The notes under the pieces were generated by a model, which saw only the letters and a program-made list of their open reading frames with translations, ran no database searches and was not told where the DNA came from. Position numbers and translations under genes: made by a program. 64,000 bases of DNA, from positions 4,357,501 to 4,421,500 of the forward strand of contig NZ_CP044218.1 in assembly GCF_008727715.1 (NCBI RefSeq), read 5' to 3'. The stretch's first letter is position 1. Each line of letters opens with the position of its first letter. Below, piece by piece: positions 55,921-64,000 of this stretch. Source of the stretch: Mesorhizobium terrae (lineage in GTDB: Bacteria > Pseudomonadota > Alphaproteobacteria > Rhizobiales > Rhizobiaceae).

Positions 55921-57392
55921 GCCAGACGATCTCCGATCAGGAACTGCAGGGCACGGTCGAGGCGGATATGCGGCAGCGACAGCGTCACGCCTTCGGCGGT
56001 GCGTTCGAGCTTGGGCGGGCGGAAGCGCACGAAGCGGACGGCTGGATCGACCTCGTCCAGGTCGGCGGCGCGATGATCCTCGAACACGGCATCAACGCTT
56101 TTCGGCAAGTCGCCGGGAAATATGGCTGTTTCGGTGTTTCCATCAAAAGTCTGGTCGCCGATGCGCTCGCCCGCCAGCGGCGTGCCGATGATGACCGGTA
56201 GCGTCTCGCCACCCTGCTTGACGGTGCCTTCGCGGGTGGCGCGCACCGCCGCCATGGCCACTACATCGACCGCCGCGCCGGTGAAGCTTGCTTTGGCGAT
56301 GGCGCGGTCGGCCAGCCGGCGCACGATCGCCTGCAGCCGGTCGTGGCTTTCGTGATGCAGATGGTCGGCCTTGGTGGCGGCGATGAGGATTCGGTCGATG
56401 CGGCGCGAGAACCAGTCGGTGAGGAAGGAGCCGCGCCCCGGCCGGAAGCAGGCGAGGATCTCGGTGACGGCGCGTTCGAGGTCGGCCATCGCAGCGGGAC
56501 CTGCGTTCAGCGCCTGCATGGCGTCGATCAGAACGATCTGGCGGTCGAGCCGGGCGATGTGCTCGCGGAAGAACGGCTTCACCACATGGGTCTTGTAGGC
56601 CTCGTAGCGCCGCTCCATCATCGCATGCAGAGAGCCCGGCCGGGCGCGCGTGGCACCAAGCCCCGGCAGTGGCGCGAAAGTCAGCGCCGGCGAACCGTCG
56701 AGATCGCCGGGCATCAGGAAACGGCCGGGCGGCAGCGTCGACAGTGCCCTTTCATCCAGCTTGCAGGCTTTCAGATAGGCAGCGAAGCTCTCGGCCAGCC
56801 GGCGCGCCGTCAGTTCGTCGGCGTCGGCATCGGCGCTTGCATCGGCCGACAGCGTTCGCCATTCCCGGGCGAGGTCGGCCCGCACCGGCAGGGCGGCCAG
56901 TTCGAAGGCCTCGTTGGAGAAATCCGCGTAGGATTTGCCGAGCAATGGCAGATCGAGCAGCCATTCGCCGGGATAGTCGACAATGTCCACTGACAGCTTG
57001 CCGGCCGAGAACATGCGGTTCCAGCCGGAAGCTGATTCATATTCGATGGTGAGGCGCAGTTCCGAGATGGCGCGGGTCGAATCCGGCCAGATGCGTTGAT
57101 CGACGAGTGCCGCGATATGGTCCTCGTACTGGAAGCGGGGCACCGCGTCGTCGGGCTGCTGTTCGAGAAAGGCGCGGGCGATGCGGCCGGACTTTTGCGC
57201 CTCGAACAGTGGCAGGCGGCCGCCATGCACCAGATTGTGCACCAGCGCGGAGATAAACACCGTCTTGCCGGCGCGCGACAGGCCGGTGACGCCGAGCCTG
57301 AGCGAGGGGGTGAAAAGGCTGGTGGCACGGCCTGCGACCGTGTCCAGCGCAATGCGGGCCTCGTCGGAAAAGGTTGTCAGCGATGACGCCAA
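55917..57392 (-). CDS. YcjX-family (DUF463) P-loop NTPase
   Basis: A 491-residue GTPase-like protein. Walker A is GLSRAGKTVFISALVHNL (about residues 36-53). Other conserved blocks are VDIVDYPGEWLLDLPLLGKS (a switch II-like DYPGEW) and LTFAPLPGL. YcjX proteins bind GTP and have a dynamin/Ras-like core, but their role is unknown. Start is TTG at 57392 with AGAGGA five bases upstream. First of a two-gene unit with the YcjF gene. Confidence 0.9.
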   Translation of the reverse strand: MASSLTTFSDEARIALDTVAGRATSLFTPSLRLGVTGLSRAGKTVFISALVHNLVHGGRLPLFEAQKSGRIARAFLEQQPDDAVPRFQYEDHIAALVDQRIWPDSTRAISELRLTIEYESASGWNRMFSAGKLSVDIVDYPGEWLLDLPLLGKSYADFSNEAFELAALPVRADLAREWRTLSADASADADADELTARRLAESFAAYLKACKLDERALSTLPPGRFLMPGDLDGSPALTFAPLPGLGATRARPGSLHAMMERRYEAYKTHVVKPFFREHIARLDRQIVLIDAMQALNAGPAAMADLERAVTEILACFRPGRGSFLTDWFSRRIDRILIAATKADHLHHESHDRLQAIVRRLADRAIAKASFTGAAVDVVAMAAVRATREGTVKQGGETLPVIIGTPLAGERIGDQTFDGNTETAIFPGDLPKSVDAVFEDHRAADLDEVDPAVRFVRFRPPKLERTAEGVTLSLPHIRLDRALQFLIGDRLA

Positions 57393-57503
57393 TCCGGTCC
57401 TCTCGCGCTTTGCCGGTCCTGATCTCCCGCAAGCGCGGGCACCCCGATATAGGTCGTTCGCGGCGTCATTAAAATGGCGCGGCGCAAAATGGCGTCGAGG
57501 CGA

Positions 57504-58007
57504 TCACACCGTCGCGGGAATGAGGAACGCCTCCAGATAACCTTTCCCGGGAGCGGCATTGGCAAGGCCGTCGTCGAAACGGATGACGGCAAGCCCCGAG
57601 GTCGGGAAGCCGTGCTCCAGCGTTTCATGGGCGGACGGATCACCATCGCCCGACACCGCCATGGCCAGGTCCTCCATCATCGGATTGTGGCCGATGACGA
57701 GCAGCGAACCATAGCCGCCATTGTCGCGGATGATCTGCAAATAACCGGCGGCGTCCTCGCTGTAGAGCTTGTCGAAATAGAGCACGCGGCCGGTGTCGGT
57801 ATGGCTGGCGATGCCGCCGAGCGTCTCGCGCGCTCGCAGCGCGCCGGAACACAAAGTGAGGTCGGGAACATAGCCGTTGGCGCGCATGGCGGTACCGATC
57901 GCCTCGGCATCGGCAATTCCGGAAGGGTCGAGCGCGCGGTCGAAGTCGCGCGTACCGGGCAGGGCCCATCCAGCCTTGGCATGCCTGAGAAGATAGAGTT
58001 TCGCCAC
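57504..58007 (-). CDS. SixA-like histidine phosphatase
   Basis: A 167-residue protein of the histidine phosphatase (RHG) superfamily. The catalytic motif is LYLLRHAKAGWA near the N-terminus, the second His lies in LLVIGHNPMMEDLA and an Arg in SGALRARETL. SixA in E. coli dephosphorylates an Hpt domain or a PTS component; the target here is not known. GTG at 58007 has GGGGG at five-base spacing. A GTG at 58013 is too close to it. It lies 111 bp before ycjX on the same strand. Confidence 0.85.
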   Translation of the reverse strand: MAKLYLLRHAKAGWALPGTRDFDRALDPSGIADAEAIGTAMRANGYVPDLTLCSGALRARETLGGIASHTDTGRVLYFDKLYSEDAAGYLQIIRDNGGYGSLLVIGHNPMMEDLAMAVSGDGDPSAHETLEHGFPTSGLAVIRFDDGLANAAPGKGYLEAFLIPATV

Positions 58008-58258
58008 CAACACCCCCGTCCTGCCGGCGCCGGTCGCCGGTTCTCCGTTACAGGATTAGCCAGCGGATCGTTTCGGCGCAACGTTGCAGGCATTGGCAAA
58101 TATGCCACAAGCGGCACGACCTGGGGTTGATCGGGGGCGCGGGCGAACCGCGGCGGGACCTGTATTAACAAATGCGCAACATGTCGACTGTTTGCGCTTG
58201 TACAGCCATTGCCTCGCGAATATATAGGCGCCAAATTTAGGGCAGTCGGGTGAGTCGA

Positions 58259-58675
58259 ATGAGCGCAATTATAGCTTCCGATTACATACCCTCCGAAGAC
58301 GAGCCGTTCATGAACGAACGGCAAAAATCATACTTTCGGCAAAAGCTGATTACCTGGAAGAATGATATTCTGCGCGAGGCGCGCGAAACTCTCGAAATCC
58401 TGCAGCAGGAAAATGCAAATCATCCCGATCTGGCCGACCGTGCATCGTCGGAGACAGACCGGGCGATCGAGCTCAGGGCGCGCGACCGTCAGCGCAAACT
58501 GATCTCCAAGATCGATTCCGCCCTGCAGCGTATCGACGAGGGTACCTATGGCTATTGCGAGGAGACGGGTGAGCCGATCTCGCTGAAGCGCCTCGACGCA
58601 CGCCCGATCGCGACTTTGTCGATCGAGGCGCAGGAACGCCACGAGCGCCGCGAAAAGGTCTATCGCGACGATTGA
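58259..58675 (+). CDS. dksA: DksA/TraR-family RNA polymerase-binding regulator
   Basis: A 138-residue transcription factor that binds the RNA polymerase secondary channel and acts with ppGpp. The coiled coil (about 30-95) carries the tip region LADRASSETDRAIELRARDR. The C-terminal zinc-finger fold reads YGYCEETGEPISLKRLDARP and has only one of the four classical Cys, as is common in alphaproteobacterial DksA. ATG at 58259 was chosen over GTG at 58250. Confidence 0.94.
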   Translation: MSAIIASDYIPSEDEPFMNERQKSYFRQKLITWKNDILREARETLEILQQENANHPDLADRASSETDRAIELRARDRQRKLISKIDSALQRIDEGTYGYCEETGEPISLKRLDARPIATLSIEAQERHERREKVYRDD

Positions 58676-58709
58676 GGCCGGCTTTGGCCGTATGACAGTC
58701 TTTGTGAGG

Positions 58710-58737
58710 ATGGCCGGCTTGCCGGCCATTTTCTTTT
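58710..58737 (+). terminator. Intrinsic terminator of dksA
   Basis: ATGGCCGGC (58710-58718) pairs with GCCGGCCAT (58721-58729) around a 2-nt loop, followed by TTTCTTTT. Confidence 0.85.
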
Positions 58738-58838
58738 GCGGTCGCTGTTAAGAGCGCCCTGAAACCTGCTTGTGCGGTTCCGCCCGGCGCGCCCGGGCAG
58801 TCATTCGCTTCAGGAACCGCTCTCCCGGGGTGGCGATT

Positions 58839-59570
58839 TCAGCGCTTGTGGTTGGAAAGCTCGCCCAGCAGCTTGGCCATTTCGTCGTCGAGCGACGGCG
58901 AAGCCTTGGCGCCGCTTTTGGCCGGCGGCAGGGCGTCTTCCTCCAGCGACACTTCCAGTTCCTGCATCAGCGCGTCGTCGAGAAGATCGTCGGTGACGGG
59001 TGGCGGCGGCGTTCGCAGGGCGGTTTCCGCTCGTACAGGCTCGGCCCGTGGGGCGGGCTGCGCTGCCGGCTGCGGCTGGACACGCGGCGCTGCCGCTGGC
59101 GCCACCGGTTCGCGATGCGACACATGGTTCGCCTGCTGGCGTGGCGGCTCCTGCCGCACGGGCTGGGGCGCGGGTGCCGGCTGGGCCGGGCGCTGCTGTT
59201 GCCTGGCAGGCGCCGGAGCTGCCGCCTGCGGCTGGCCGTCTCCGGTCAGCACCGGGCGGCGCGAGGGAACCATGCGGATATCGCGCTCGACCACCACGTC
59301 GGTCGGTCCGCCGATCAGGATCAGATGTTCGATGTCGTCGCGGCGCACCAGCACCAGGCGGCGGTGGCTGTCCACGGCGGTGGCGTCCATCACCGCCAGG
59401 CGGGTCTTGCGGTTGCGGCCGCCGGCCACATAGGTGCCGAAGGTCAGGCTGCGGATCAGCTTGACGATGAGCAGGATGACCACGAGGAACACCAGCGCGG
59501 CGAGGGTCCACAGGATGGCGGGCGCGTAATTCGGCCCCGCAATGCTTTCCAGCCAACCCAGCATCGACAT
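58839..59570 (-). CDS. FliO-domain-like membrane protein
   Basis: A 243-residue protein. A single membrane helix (about 17-38, PAILWTLAALVFLVVILLIV) is followed by a FliO-like domain (about 40-100: RLAVMDATAVDSHRRLVLVR, HLILIGGPTDVVVERDI). The remainder is Pro/Gln/Ala-rich and ends in a conserved helix SLDDEMAKLLGELSNHK. FliO assists assembly of the flagellar export gate, but no flagellar gene is near and it diverges from cckA, so another role is possible. Start at 59570 (MSMLGWLES) directly precedes the helix. Confidence 0.75.
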   Translation of the reverse strand: MSMLGWLESIAGPNYAPAILWTLAALVFLVVILLIVKLIRSLTFGTYVAGGRNRKTRLAVMDATAVDSHRRLVLVRRDDIEHLILIGGPTDVVVERDIRMVPSRRPVLTGDGQPQAAAPAPARQQQRPAQPAPAPQPVRQEPPRQQANHVSHREPVAPAAAPRVQPQPAAQPAPRAEPVRAETALRTPPPPVTDDLLDDALMQELEVSLEEDALPPAKSGAKASPSLDDEMAKLLGELSNHKR

Positions 59571-59837
59571 CCCCACAACTATCCGGCCCCGTACGTGCGG
59601 CGACACTAATTGTGCCGTCCGGCCGTCGCAAGGCGCGTTTCATGCATTGTGAACAGGACGCCACAGAACATCATTCCATACGGCCGTCGATGGTGCTGTT
59701 TTTGACTTACATTTGCCAGCGGGGTCTTTTCCGGGCAGGGAGAATATGATTCAACCGGGCGAGTCGGGCGCCGTCGGCTGCAGCGCAGTCTCATCGCAAG
59801 TCCATAACAGGCTCTAGAATTGGTGAGCAGGGGGCAT

Positions 59838-62462
59838 ATGGCCAAGGAAACGGGCGGCGAGTTCTATCCCATGCCGATCGTCGACCAGGGCACGCGGCCG
59901 GGTGCCGTAACCCGGCTGATCGTCTTCATGGTGGTGCTGGCCGGCGCCGCGATCGTCTTCGGCCTTTTCCGCGAGCGTTTCGGCGATCCCTTCCTGCTCG
60001 GCATGCTCGGCGTGCTGGCGATGATCGGCGTCGGCTTCCTGTTCGCCACGGCGATCGGCTTCGTCCAGATCGCGCCGCGCTCGACCAGCGACGAACTGTC
60101 CAAGGCCTATGTGGATTCCATGTCGCAGGGCCTGCTGGTAACCGACGCCAAGGACCGCGTGGTCTACGCCAACCGTGCCTATGCCGCGATGACCGGCGCA
60201 ACCGCTGCCGCCGACGTCAAGACGGTGGAGGGGCTGCTTTCCGACATTCCGGAGGCGACCGGCACGATTTACCGGCTGGCGGCTGGTTTGCGCGACGGCC
60301 AGGCCGGCGATGGCGAATTCAGGCTCACCCATTCGATCCGGCCGGGCGCCGAACCCGGCGCGCACTGGTACCGCACCAGGGCGCGCACTTTCTCGGTGCC
60401 GGGCCTGCGCCAGCCCCTGTCGGCCTGGCAGCTCGCCGACATTTCGGCCGAGCGCGCCGAACAGGAGCGTTTCTTCCTCGACCTGCAGCAAGCGATCGAT
60501 CATCTCGACCATGCGCCGGCCGGGTTCTTCGCCGCTGACCCGGAAGGTCGCGTCACCTATGTCAACGCGACGCTTGCCGAATGGCTGGGCATCGATCTGA
60601 CATCCTTCTCGCCGGGTGCCGTGGCGCTTTCCGACATCGTTGCCGGCGACGGCATGGCGCTGATCCGCTCGGTGCGCGCTGATCCAGGCACGACGCGCAA
60701 TGCCGTCATCGACCTCGATCTCACCACCATGGCCGGCAAGGCGCTGCCGGTGCGTTTCATGCACCGGGTTTCGGCCAGCCGCGAAGGCTTGAGCGGGCCC
60801 AGTCGCACCATCGTGTTGAACCGTACGCAAGGCGAGGACGCCTCGGCCGATCTGCGCGCCTCGGAAATCCGCTTCACCCGCTTCTTCAACTCGACGCCGA
60901 TGGCGATCGCCGGCGTCGATCATGCCGGCCGCATCCTGCGCACCAACGCGCCGTTCCTGTCGCTGTTTTCCCCAGCCGTCGATCGCGACTCGCTCGACCG
61001 CAAGGTACGGCTCGACACCGTCATCCACGAGCGCGACCGCCCGGCTTTTGCCGCAGCGCTCGAAAGCGCGCGCCAGCGGCAGGCTGAGATCGCGCCCATC
61101 GACACCGTGCTGCCCGACAATGAGGAGCGGCATGTGCGCTTCTACGTCAACGCGGTTGCCGACGGCACCGACGGCGAAGGCGCCGAGGAAGCGGCCATCG
61201 TCTATGCGGTGGAGACCACCGAGCAGAAGGCGCTCGAAGGCCAGATGGCGCAGAGCCAGAAGATGCAGGCGGTCGGCCAGCTCGCCGGCGGCATCGCGCA
61301 CGACTTCAACAACGTGCTCACCGCCATCATCATGGCTTCCGACCTTCTGCTCGCCAATCACCGGCCGTCGGACCCGTCCTTCCCGGACATCATGAACATC
61401 AAGCAGAACGCCAACCGTGCCGCCTCCCTGGTGCGCCAGCTGCTGGCTTTCTCGCGCAAGCAGACGCTGCGGCCCGAGGTGCTTAACCTCACCGACGTGC
61501 TGGCGGACCTACGCATGCTGCTCGCCCGGCTGGTCGGCAATACCATCAAGCTCAAGGTCGATCATGGCCGCGATCTGTGGCCGGTCAGGGTCGACATCGG
61601 CCAGTTCGAGCAGGTGGTGGTCAATCTGGCTGTCAACGCGCGCGACGCGATGCCGTCGGGCGGCGATCTCACCGTGCGCACCAAGAATGTCACCACTGAT
61701 GAATGCGCCACCTACGGCTATCGCGAATTGCCCGCGGCCGACTACGTCGCGGTCGAGGTCGAGGATACCGGTTCGGGCATTGCGCCGGATGTGCTGAAGA
61801 AGATCTTCGAGCCGTTCTTCACCACCAAGGAAGTGGGCAAGGGCACCGGCCTCGGTCTGTCGATGGTCTACGGCATCATCAAGCAGACCGGCGGTTTCAT
61901 CTTCTGCGATTCGGAAGTCGGCAAGGGCACGACCTTCCGCATCTTCCTGCCGCGCCATGTCGCGGAGGCGCCGAAGCAGCCAGCCGAGGCGAAGTCGCAG
62001 ATCGCCGGAGAGGCGGTCGGTGGCGAGACCGCTGCCGCAGCACCCGCAAAGACCGCCGATGCCGCCAGGAATGGCGACGCCAAGGACCTGTCCGGCTCTG
62101 CCATAGTCCTGCTCGTCGAGGACGAGGACGCGGTGCGCATGGGTGGGGTCAGGGCGCTGAAGTCGCGCGGCTATACCGTGCACGAGGCGACGTCAGGCGT
62201 CGAGGCGCTGGAGATTTTCGACGAACTCAAGGGCAAGATCGACATCGTCGTGTCGGACGTGGTGATGCCGGAGATGGACGGGCCGACCCTGCTCGGCGAA
62301 CTGCGCAAGCGCCAGCCCAACATCAAGTTCGTCTTCGTCTCGGGTTATGCCGAGGACGCTTTCGCCAAGAACCTGCCGGCCGATGCCCAATTCGGCTTCC
62401 TGCCGAAGCCGTTCTCGCTCAAGCAATTGGCAACCGTCGTCAAGGACGTGCTGGAAAGCTGA
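59838..62462 (+). CDS. cckA: Cell-cycle hybrid histidine kinase CckA
   Basis: An 874-residue hybrid kinase that, through ChpT, phosphorylates CtrA and CpdR and so controls the alphaproteobacterial cell cycle. Two membrane helices lie near residues 27-47 and 54-74. Three PAS-like regions cover about 85-460. The H-box [14 protein letters not shown] has its His near 488, followed by an HATPase with [20 protein letters not shown] and [11 protein letters not shown]. The C-terminal receiver has [12 protein letters not shown] with Asp near 807. Gene length and order of domains match CckA. GGGGG precedes the ATG at 59838. Not all hybrid kinases of this architecture are CckA, but the receiver and H-box are characteristic. 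Confidence 0.93.
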   Translation: MAKETGGEFYPMPIVDQGTRPGAVTRLIVFMVVLAGAAIVFGLFRERFGDPFLLGMLGVLAMIGVGFLFATAIGFVQIAPRSTSDELSKAYVDSMSQGLLVTDAKDRVVYANRAYAAMTGATAAADVKTVEGLLSDIPEATGTIYRLAAGLRDGQAGDGEFRLTHSIRPGAEPGAHWYRTRARTFSVPGLRQPLSAWQLADISAERAEQERFFLDLQQAIDHLDHAPAGFFAADPEGRVTYVNATLAEWLGIDLTSFSPGAVALSDIVAGDGMALIRSVRADPGTTRNAVIDLDLTTMAGKALPVRFMHRVSASREGLSGPSRTIVLNRTQGEDASADLRASEIRFTRFFNSTPMAIAGVDHAGRILRTNAPFLSLFSPAVDRDSLDRKVRLDTVIHERDRPAFAAALESARQRQAEIAPIDTVLPDNEERHVRFYVNAVADGTDGEGAEEAAIVYAVETTEQKALEGQMAQSQKMQAVGQLAGGIAHDFNNVLTAIIMASDLLLANHRPSDPSFPDIMNIKQNANRAASLVRQLLAFSRKQTLRPEVLNLTDVLADLRMLLARLVGNTIKLKVDHGRDLWPVRVDIGQFEQVVVNLAVNARDAMPSGGDLTVRTKNVTTDECATYGYRELPAADYVAVEVEDTGSGIAPDVLKKIFEPFFTTKEVGKGTGLGLSMVYGIIKQTGGFIFCDSEVGKGTTFRIFLPRHVAEAPKQPAEAKSQIAGEAVGGETAAAAPAKTADAARNGDAKDLSGSAIVLLVEDEDAVRMGGVRALKSRGYTVHEATSGVEALEIFDELKGKIDIVVSDVVMPEMDGPTLLGELRKRQPNIKFVFVSGYAEDAFAKNLPADAQFGFLPKPFSLKQLATVVKDVLES

Positions 62463-62471
62463 GTTTTCGAC

Positions 62472-62861
62472 CTAGCGCAGCGTGCAGGTCGCGGCGCTCG
62501 CCGCGCCGTCGGGCTGGCGCATGATGATGTCGAAGAAGATATTCTTCGGCCCGTCCTCGGTGGCCTGGGTGAGGGAGACCTTGTTGCCGCCAGTCGAGAA
62601 GCCGCCGAGCGGCCCAAGCCAGGTGATCTCGCCGTTCTTGTCCATCTCGTAATTGTACCCCTGCATGGCCGGTCCGTAGGTCGGGCCGCTATAGACGCGT
62701 CCCTTGATGGTGATGTCACCGAGATAGAGGAAGGCGCCAAGCAGGTAGACCTCGCAGCGATAGCCGCCGTCGGGCAGGGTGCCGTCGGCGATACCGGCGC
62801 GTGCACTGCCGGCAACAAGTGCTGCGGCGAGCGAAAGCGGGATCAGGAGGCGGCGCTTCAT
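62472..62861 (-). CDS. Exported hypothetical protein
   Basis: A 129-residue protein with a signal peptide (about residues 1-22, MKRRLLIPLSLAAALVAGSA then RAG). The mature part has two Cys (YRCEVYLL and the C-terminal ATCTLR) that may pair, and Gly/Tyr-rich strands. No family recognised. Convergent with cckA, whose stop codon lies 10 bp away. Confidence 0.75.
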   Translation of the reverse strand: MKRRLLIPLSLAAALVAGSARAGIADGTLPDGGYRCEVYLLGAFLYLGDITIKGRVYSGPTYGPAMQGYNYEMDKNGEITWLGPLGGFSTGGNKVSLTQATEDGPKNIFFDIIMRQPDGAASAATCTLR

Positions 62862-63177
62862 CGGCTGGATCCGGTTGCGTTGCCAAGCATGCAGCATTTT
62901 TTCGACAGAGCCGCAACATTGGAACGGGAAGGCGCTTGCGTAATGTGGAGCGCTGCAATCATATATAGCCGACCTCTAATACGGCTCTTGGCCTTACCGA
63001 TCCATGTTATGCTTTGCATGGCCTTGGTGAGTCGGCCGTTTTTCCGCGTCACACTTGATTTGGGGGCAGATCGAGGAAGACGTCGCCGGCGCTGGCAAGT
63101 TCCACGCAAGCGATGAAGCGTAGGCTTCCTTCCGCGATCTGAGCGTTGCTAAGCGCATCGGGCAAGGGGACGGGCCG
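62862..63177. other. Intergenic region after the small exported protein gene
   Basis: This 316-bp gap holds no supported gene, strong terminator or repeat. A small imperfect hairpin AGCCG...CGGCT occurs near 62968-62987. Promoters for both flanking genes presumably lie here, but none stands out. Confidence 0.4.
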
Positions 63178-63354
63178 GTGGAGACTTTCTTCGAGGACTA
63201 CCAGAAACGGCGCCTGGTCAACCGCGCCGACATTCTGACCGCCATCAATATTCTGAAATCGCAGGGCTATGACGAGGACGAGATCATTACCGAGATCACG
63301 CGCGTCTTTTATGTCGACCTCGATGAATACAATGAGCTGGTAAGGGCAGCCTGA
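63178..63354 (+). CDS. Small conserved-looking protein (58 residues)
   Basis: A short ORF with GTG start at 63178 and AAGGGGA about nine bases upstream. The protein begins METFFEDYQKRRLVNRADIL and is acidic and helical, ending DLDEYNELVRAA. Its codon use, with third-position G or C in most codons, matches the neighbouring genes, and the sequence has the look of a folded helical protein rather than chance. Family and function not recognised. Confidence 0.65.
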   Translation: METFFEDYQKRRLVNRADILTAINILKSQGYDEDEIITEITRVFYVDLDEYNELVRAA

Positions 63355-63448
63355 TCCGGGTGCGGCCAGGCCTTCGGGCTTAGCCAACAAGAGCCGGGAT
63401 CGCTGTGCTCCTTTGTGGTATTATCGCTGATGCAGCGGGGGACGCGGC

Positions 63449-64000
63449 ATGAAGCACCTCATCGTCGTTCATGGCAGGGACATCAAGCCGGCGGGTTCGG
63501 AGCTCGCCTCGCTGTCGAAGCGGGCGATCGTCAGAGGCTTGCAGCGGGCAGGGCGCGCCGACATCGCCCAAGGCGTGGCGAGTGGCGCTGTTCGTTTCTC
63601 CAGCGCCTATTACGGTGACATCAACAACCGCATCGAAGCTTCCTACAGCGCCAAGACGGCGGCGCTGCTGACCGCGCAGAACGATGCCGGTTACGCTTTC
63701 AGGCCGTGCTTTCCTGCCGCCGAGCTGGAAGCGGCCTACGCCATGACCGACGCGCTGCGCAGCTTCAACCTGGCCGCCTATCGGCATGTGCTGGATATCG
63801 CCGATGACTGGCGGCTGCTCGACGAGGCGGCGGATGCCGCCAGCCTGTTCGGCAGCCTTCTCACCTTCGGCCTGCTCAACACGCTGGTGGTGGAAACGGT
63901 CAAGTCGGACCTCACCGCCTATCTGACCTCGCAGCGTGTCGGCTCCGAGATCCGCGCCCGGCTGCAGCAGGTTCTGGAGCCGGCACTGGCGGCGGGCGAC
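63449..64000 (+). CDS. Hypothetical protein, alpha/beta-hydrolase-like start (3' part outside window)
   Basis: An ORF open from ATG 63449 to the window edge (184 codons). The first strand and loop, MKHLIVVHGRDIKPAGSE, resemble the opening of alpha/beta hydrolases, where HGRDxKP gives the oxyanion-hole side. The nucleophile elbow is not visible in this part; a later hydrophobic helix region reads FGSLLTFGLLNTLVVETV. Function unknown. It begins 94 bp after the 58-residue ORF, same strand. Confidence 0.7.
   Translation, partial: MKHLIVVHGRDIKPAGSELASLSKRAIVRGLQRAGRADIAQGVASGAVRFSSAYYGDINNRIEASYSAKTAALLTAQNDAGYAFRPCFPAAELEAAYAMTDALRSFNLAAYRHVLDIADDWRLLDEAADAASLFGSLLTFGLLNTLVVETVKSDLTAYLTSQRVGSEIRARLQQVLEPALAAGD

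Overview
This window reads as a stretch of core chromosome from an alphaproteobacterium of the order Rhizobiales (Hyphomicrobiales), most likely Mesorhizobium or another Phyllobacteriaceae member. The evidence is high GC, dense gene packing, a CckA hybrid kinase, a second-type glutamyl-tRNA synthetase, a class II DAHP synthase, a DUF1127 protein, a very large coiled-coil protein resembling the Agrobacterium growth pole ring protein, and a dispersed hairpin repeat of the kind rhizobia carry. I see no rRNA, tRNA, CRISPR array, insertion sequence or prophage. Species cannot be decided from the sequence alone.

Region by region. 1-6.2 kb (minus) is an amide-responsive operon: an AmiC-like ligand sensor, an AmiR-like ANTAR antiterminator, two Dpp-type permeases, a family 5 solute-binding protein and an acetamidase/formamidase cut by the window edge. 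A promoter and an intrinsic terminator lie in its leader. 6.2-9.1 kb holds gor, a DUF2059 protein and rpiA. 9.2-12.4 kb holds an alpha/beta hydrolase and a BacA/SbmA-type transporter fused to an ATPase. 12.7-15.5 kb holds class II DAHP synthase, a DUF1127 protein and a LysR regulator with a clear operator. 15.5-16.6 kb is a RES/Xre toxin-antitoxin pair. 16.7-20.5 kb holds a GGDEF protein, DgkA, DedA, DUF1003 and a DNA glycosylase-like protein. 20.5-24.9 kb holds nadE, a GNAT enzyme and an ABC exporter behind a promoter, a 13-codon leader ORF and a structured leader. 25-34 kb holds gltX, DUF2865, malic enzyme, an SDR lacking catalytic residues, an LpxH-like phosphoesterase, an MFS carrier and a dipeptide epimerase. 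34.2-38.3 kb is an Mla/MCE lipid-transport operon with a STAS domain fused to the permease. 38.8-45.6 kb is one 2,246-residue membrane-anchored coiled-coil protein. 45.8-51.1 kb holds an Hpt protein, a 2Fe-2S ferredoxin, an MFS drug exporter, a DUF922 protein, the folate genes folP-folB-folK and a decayed ltrA. 51.1-58 kb holds DUF924, a KefB-type antiporter, small exported proteins, YcjF/YcjX and a SixA-like phosphatase. 58.2-64 kb holds a DksA-type regulator, a FliO-like protein, CckA and three poorly known genes.

The genes supply housekeeping (folate, NAD, aromatic amino acids, glutathione, translation), envelope and polar-growth functions (MCE transporter, growth pole ring homologue, DgkA, DedA, LpxH-like) and cell-cycle or stress signalling (CckA, Hpt, GGDEF, DksA, RES/Xre). 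The least-described parts are the self-contained antitermination circuit of the amide operon (6.05-6.18 kb), the leader-ORF region ahead of the ABC exporter (22.76-23.05 kb), and the heptad-stepped internal repeat lattice of the giant coiled-coil protein. Several convergent gene pairs overlap at their 3' ends, one by 83 bp.
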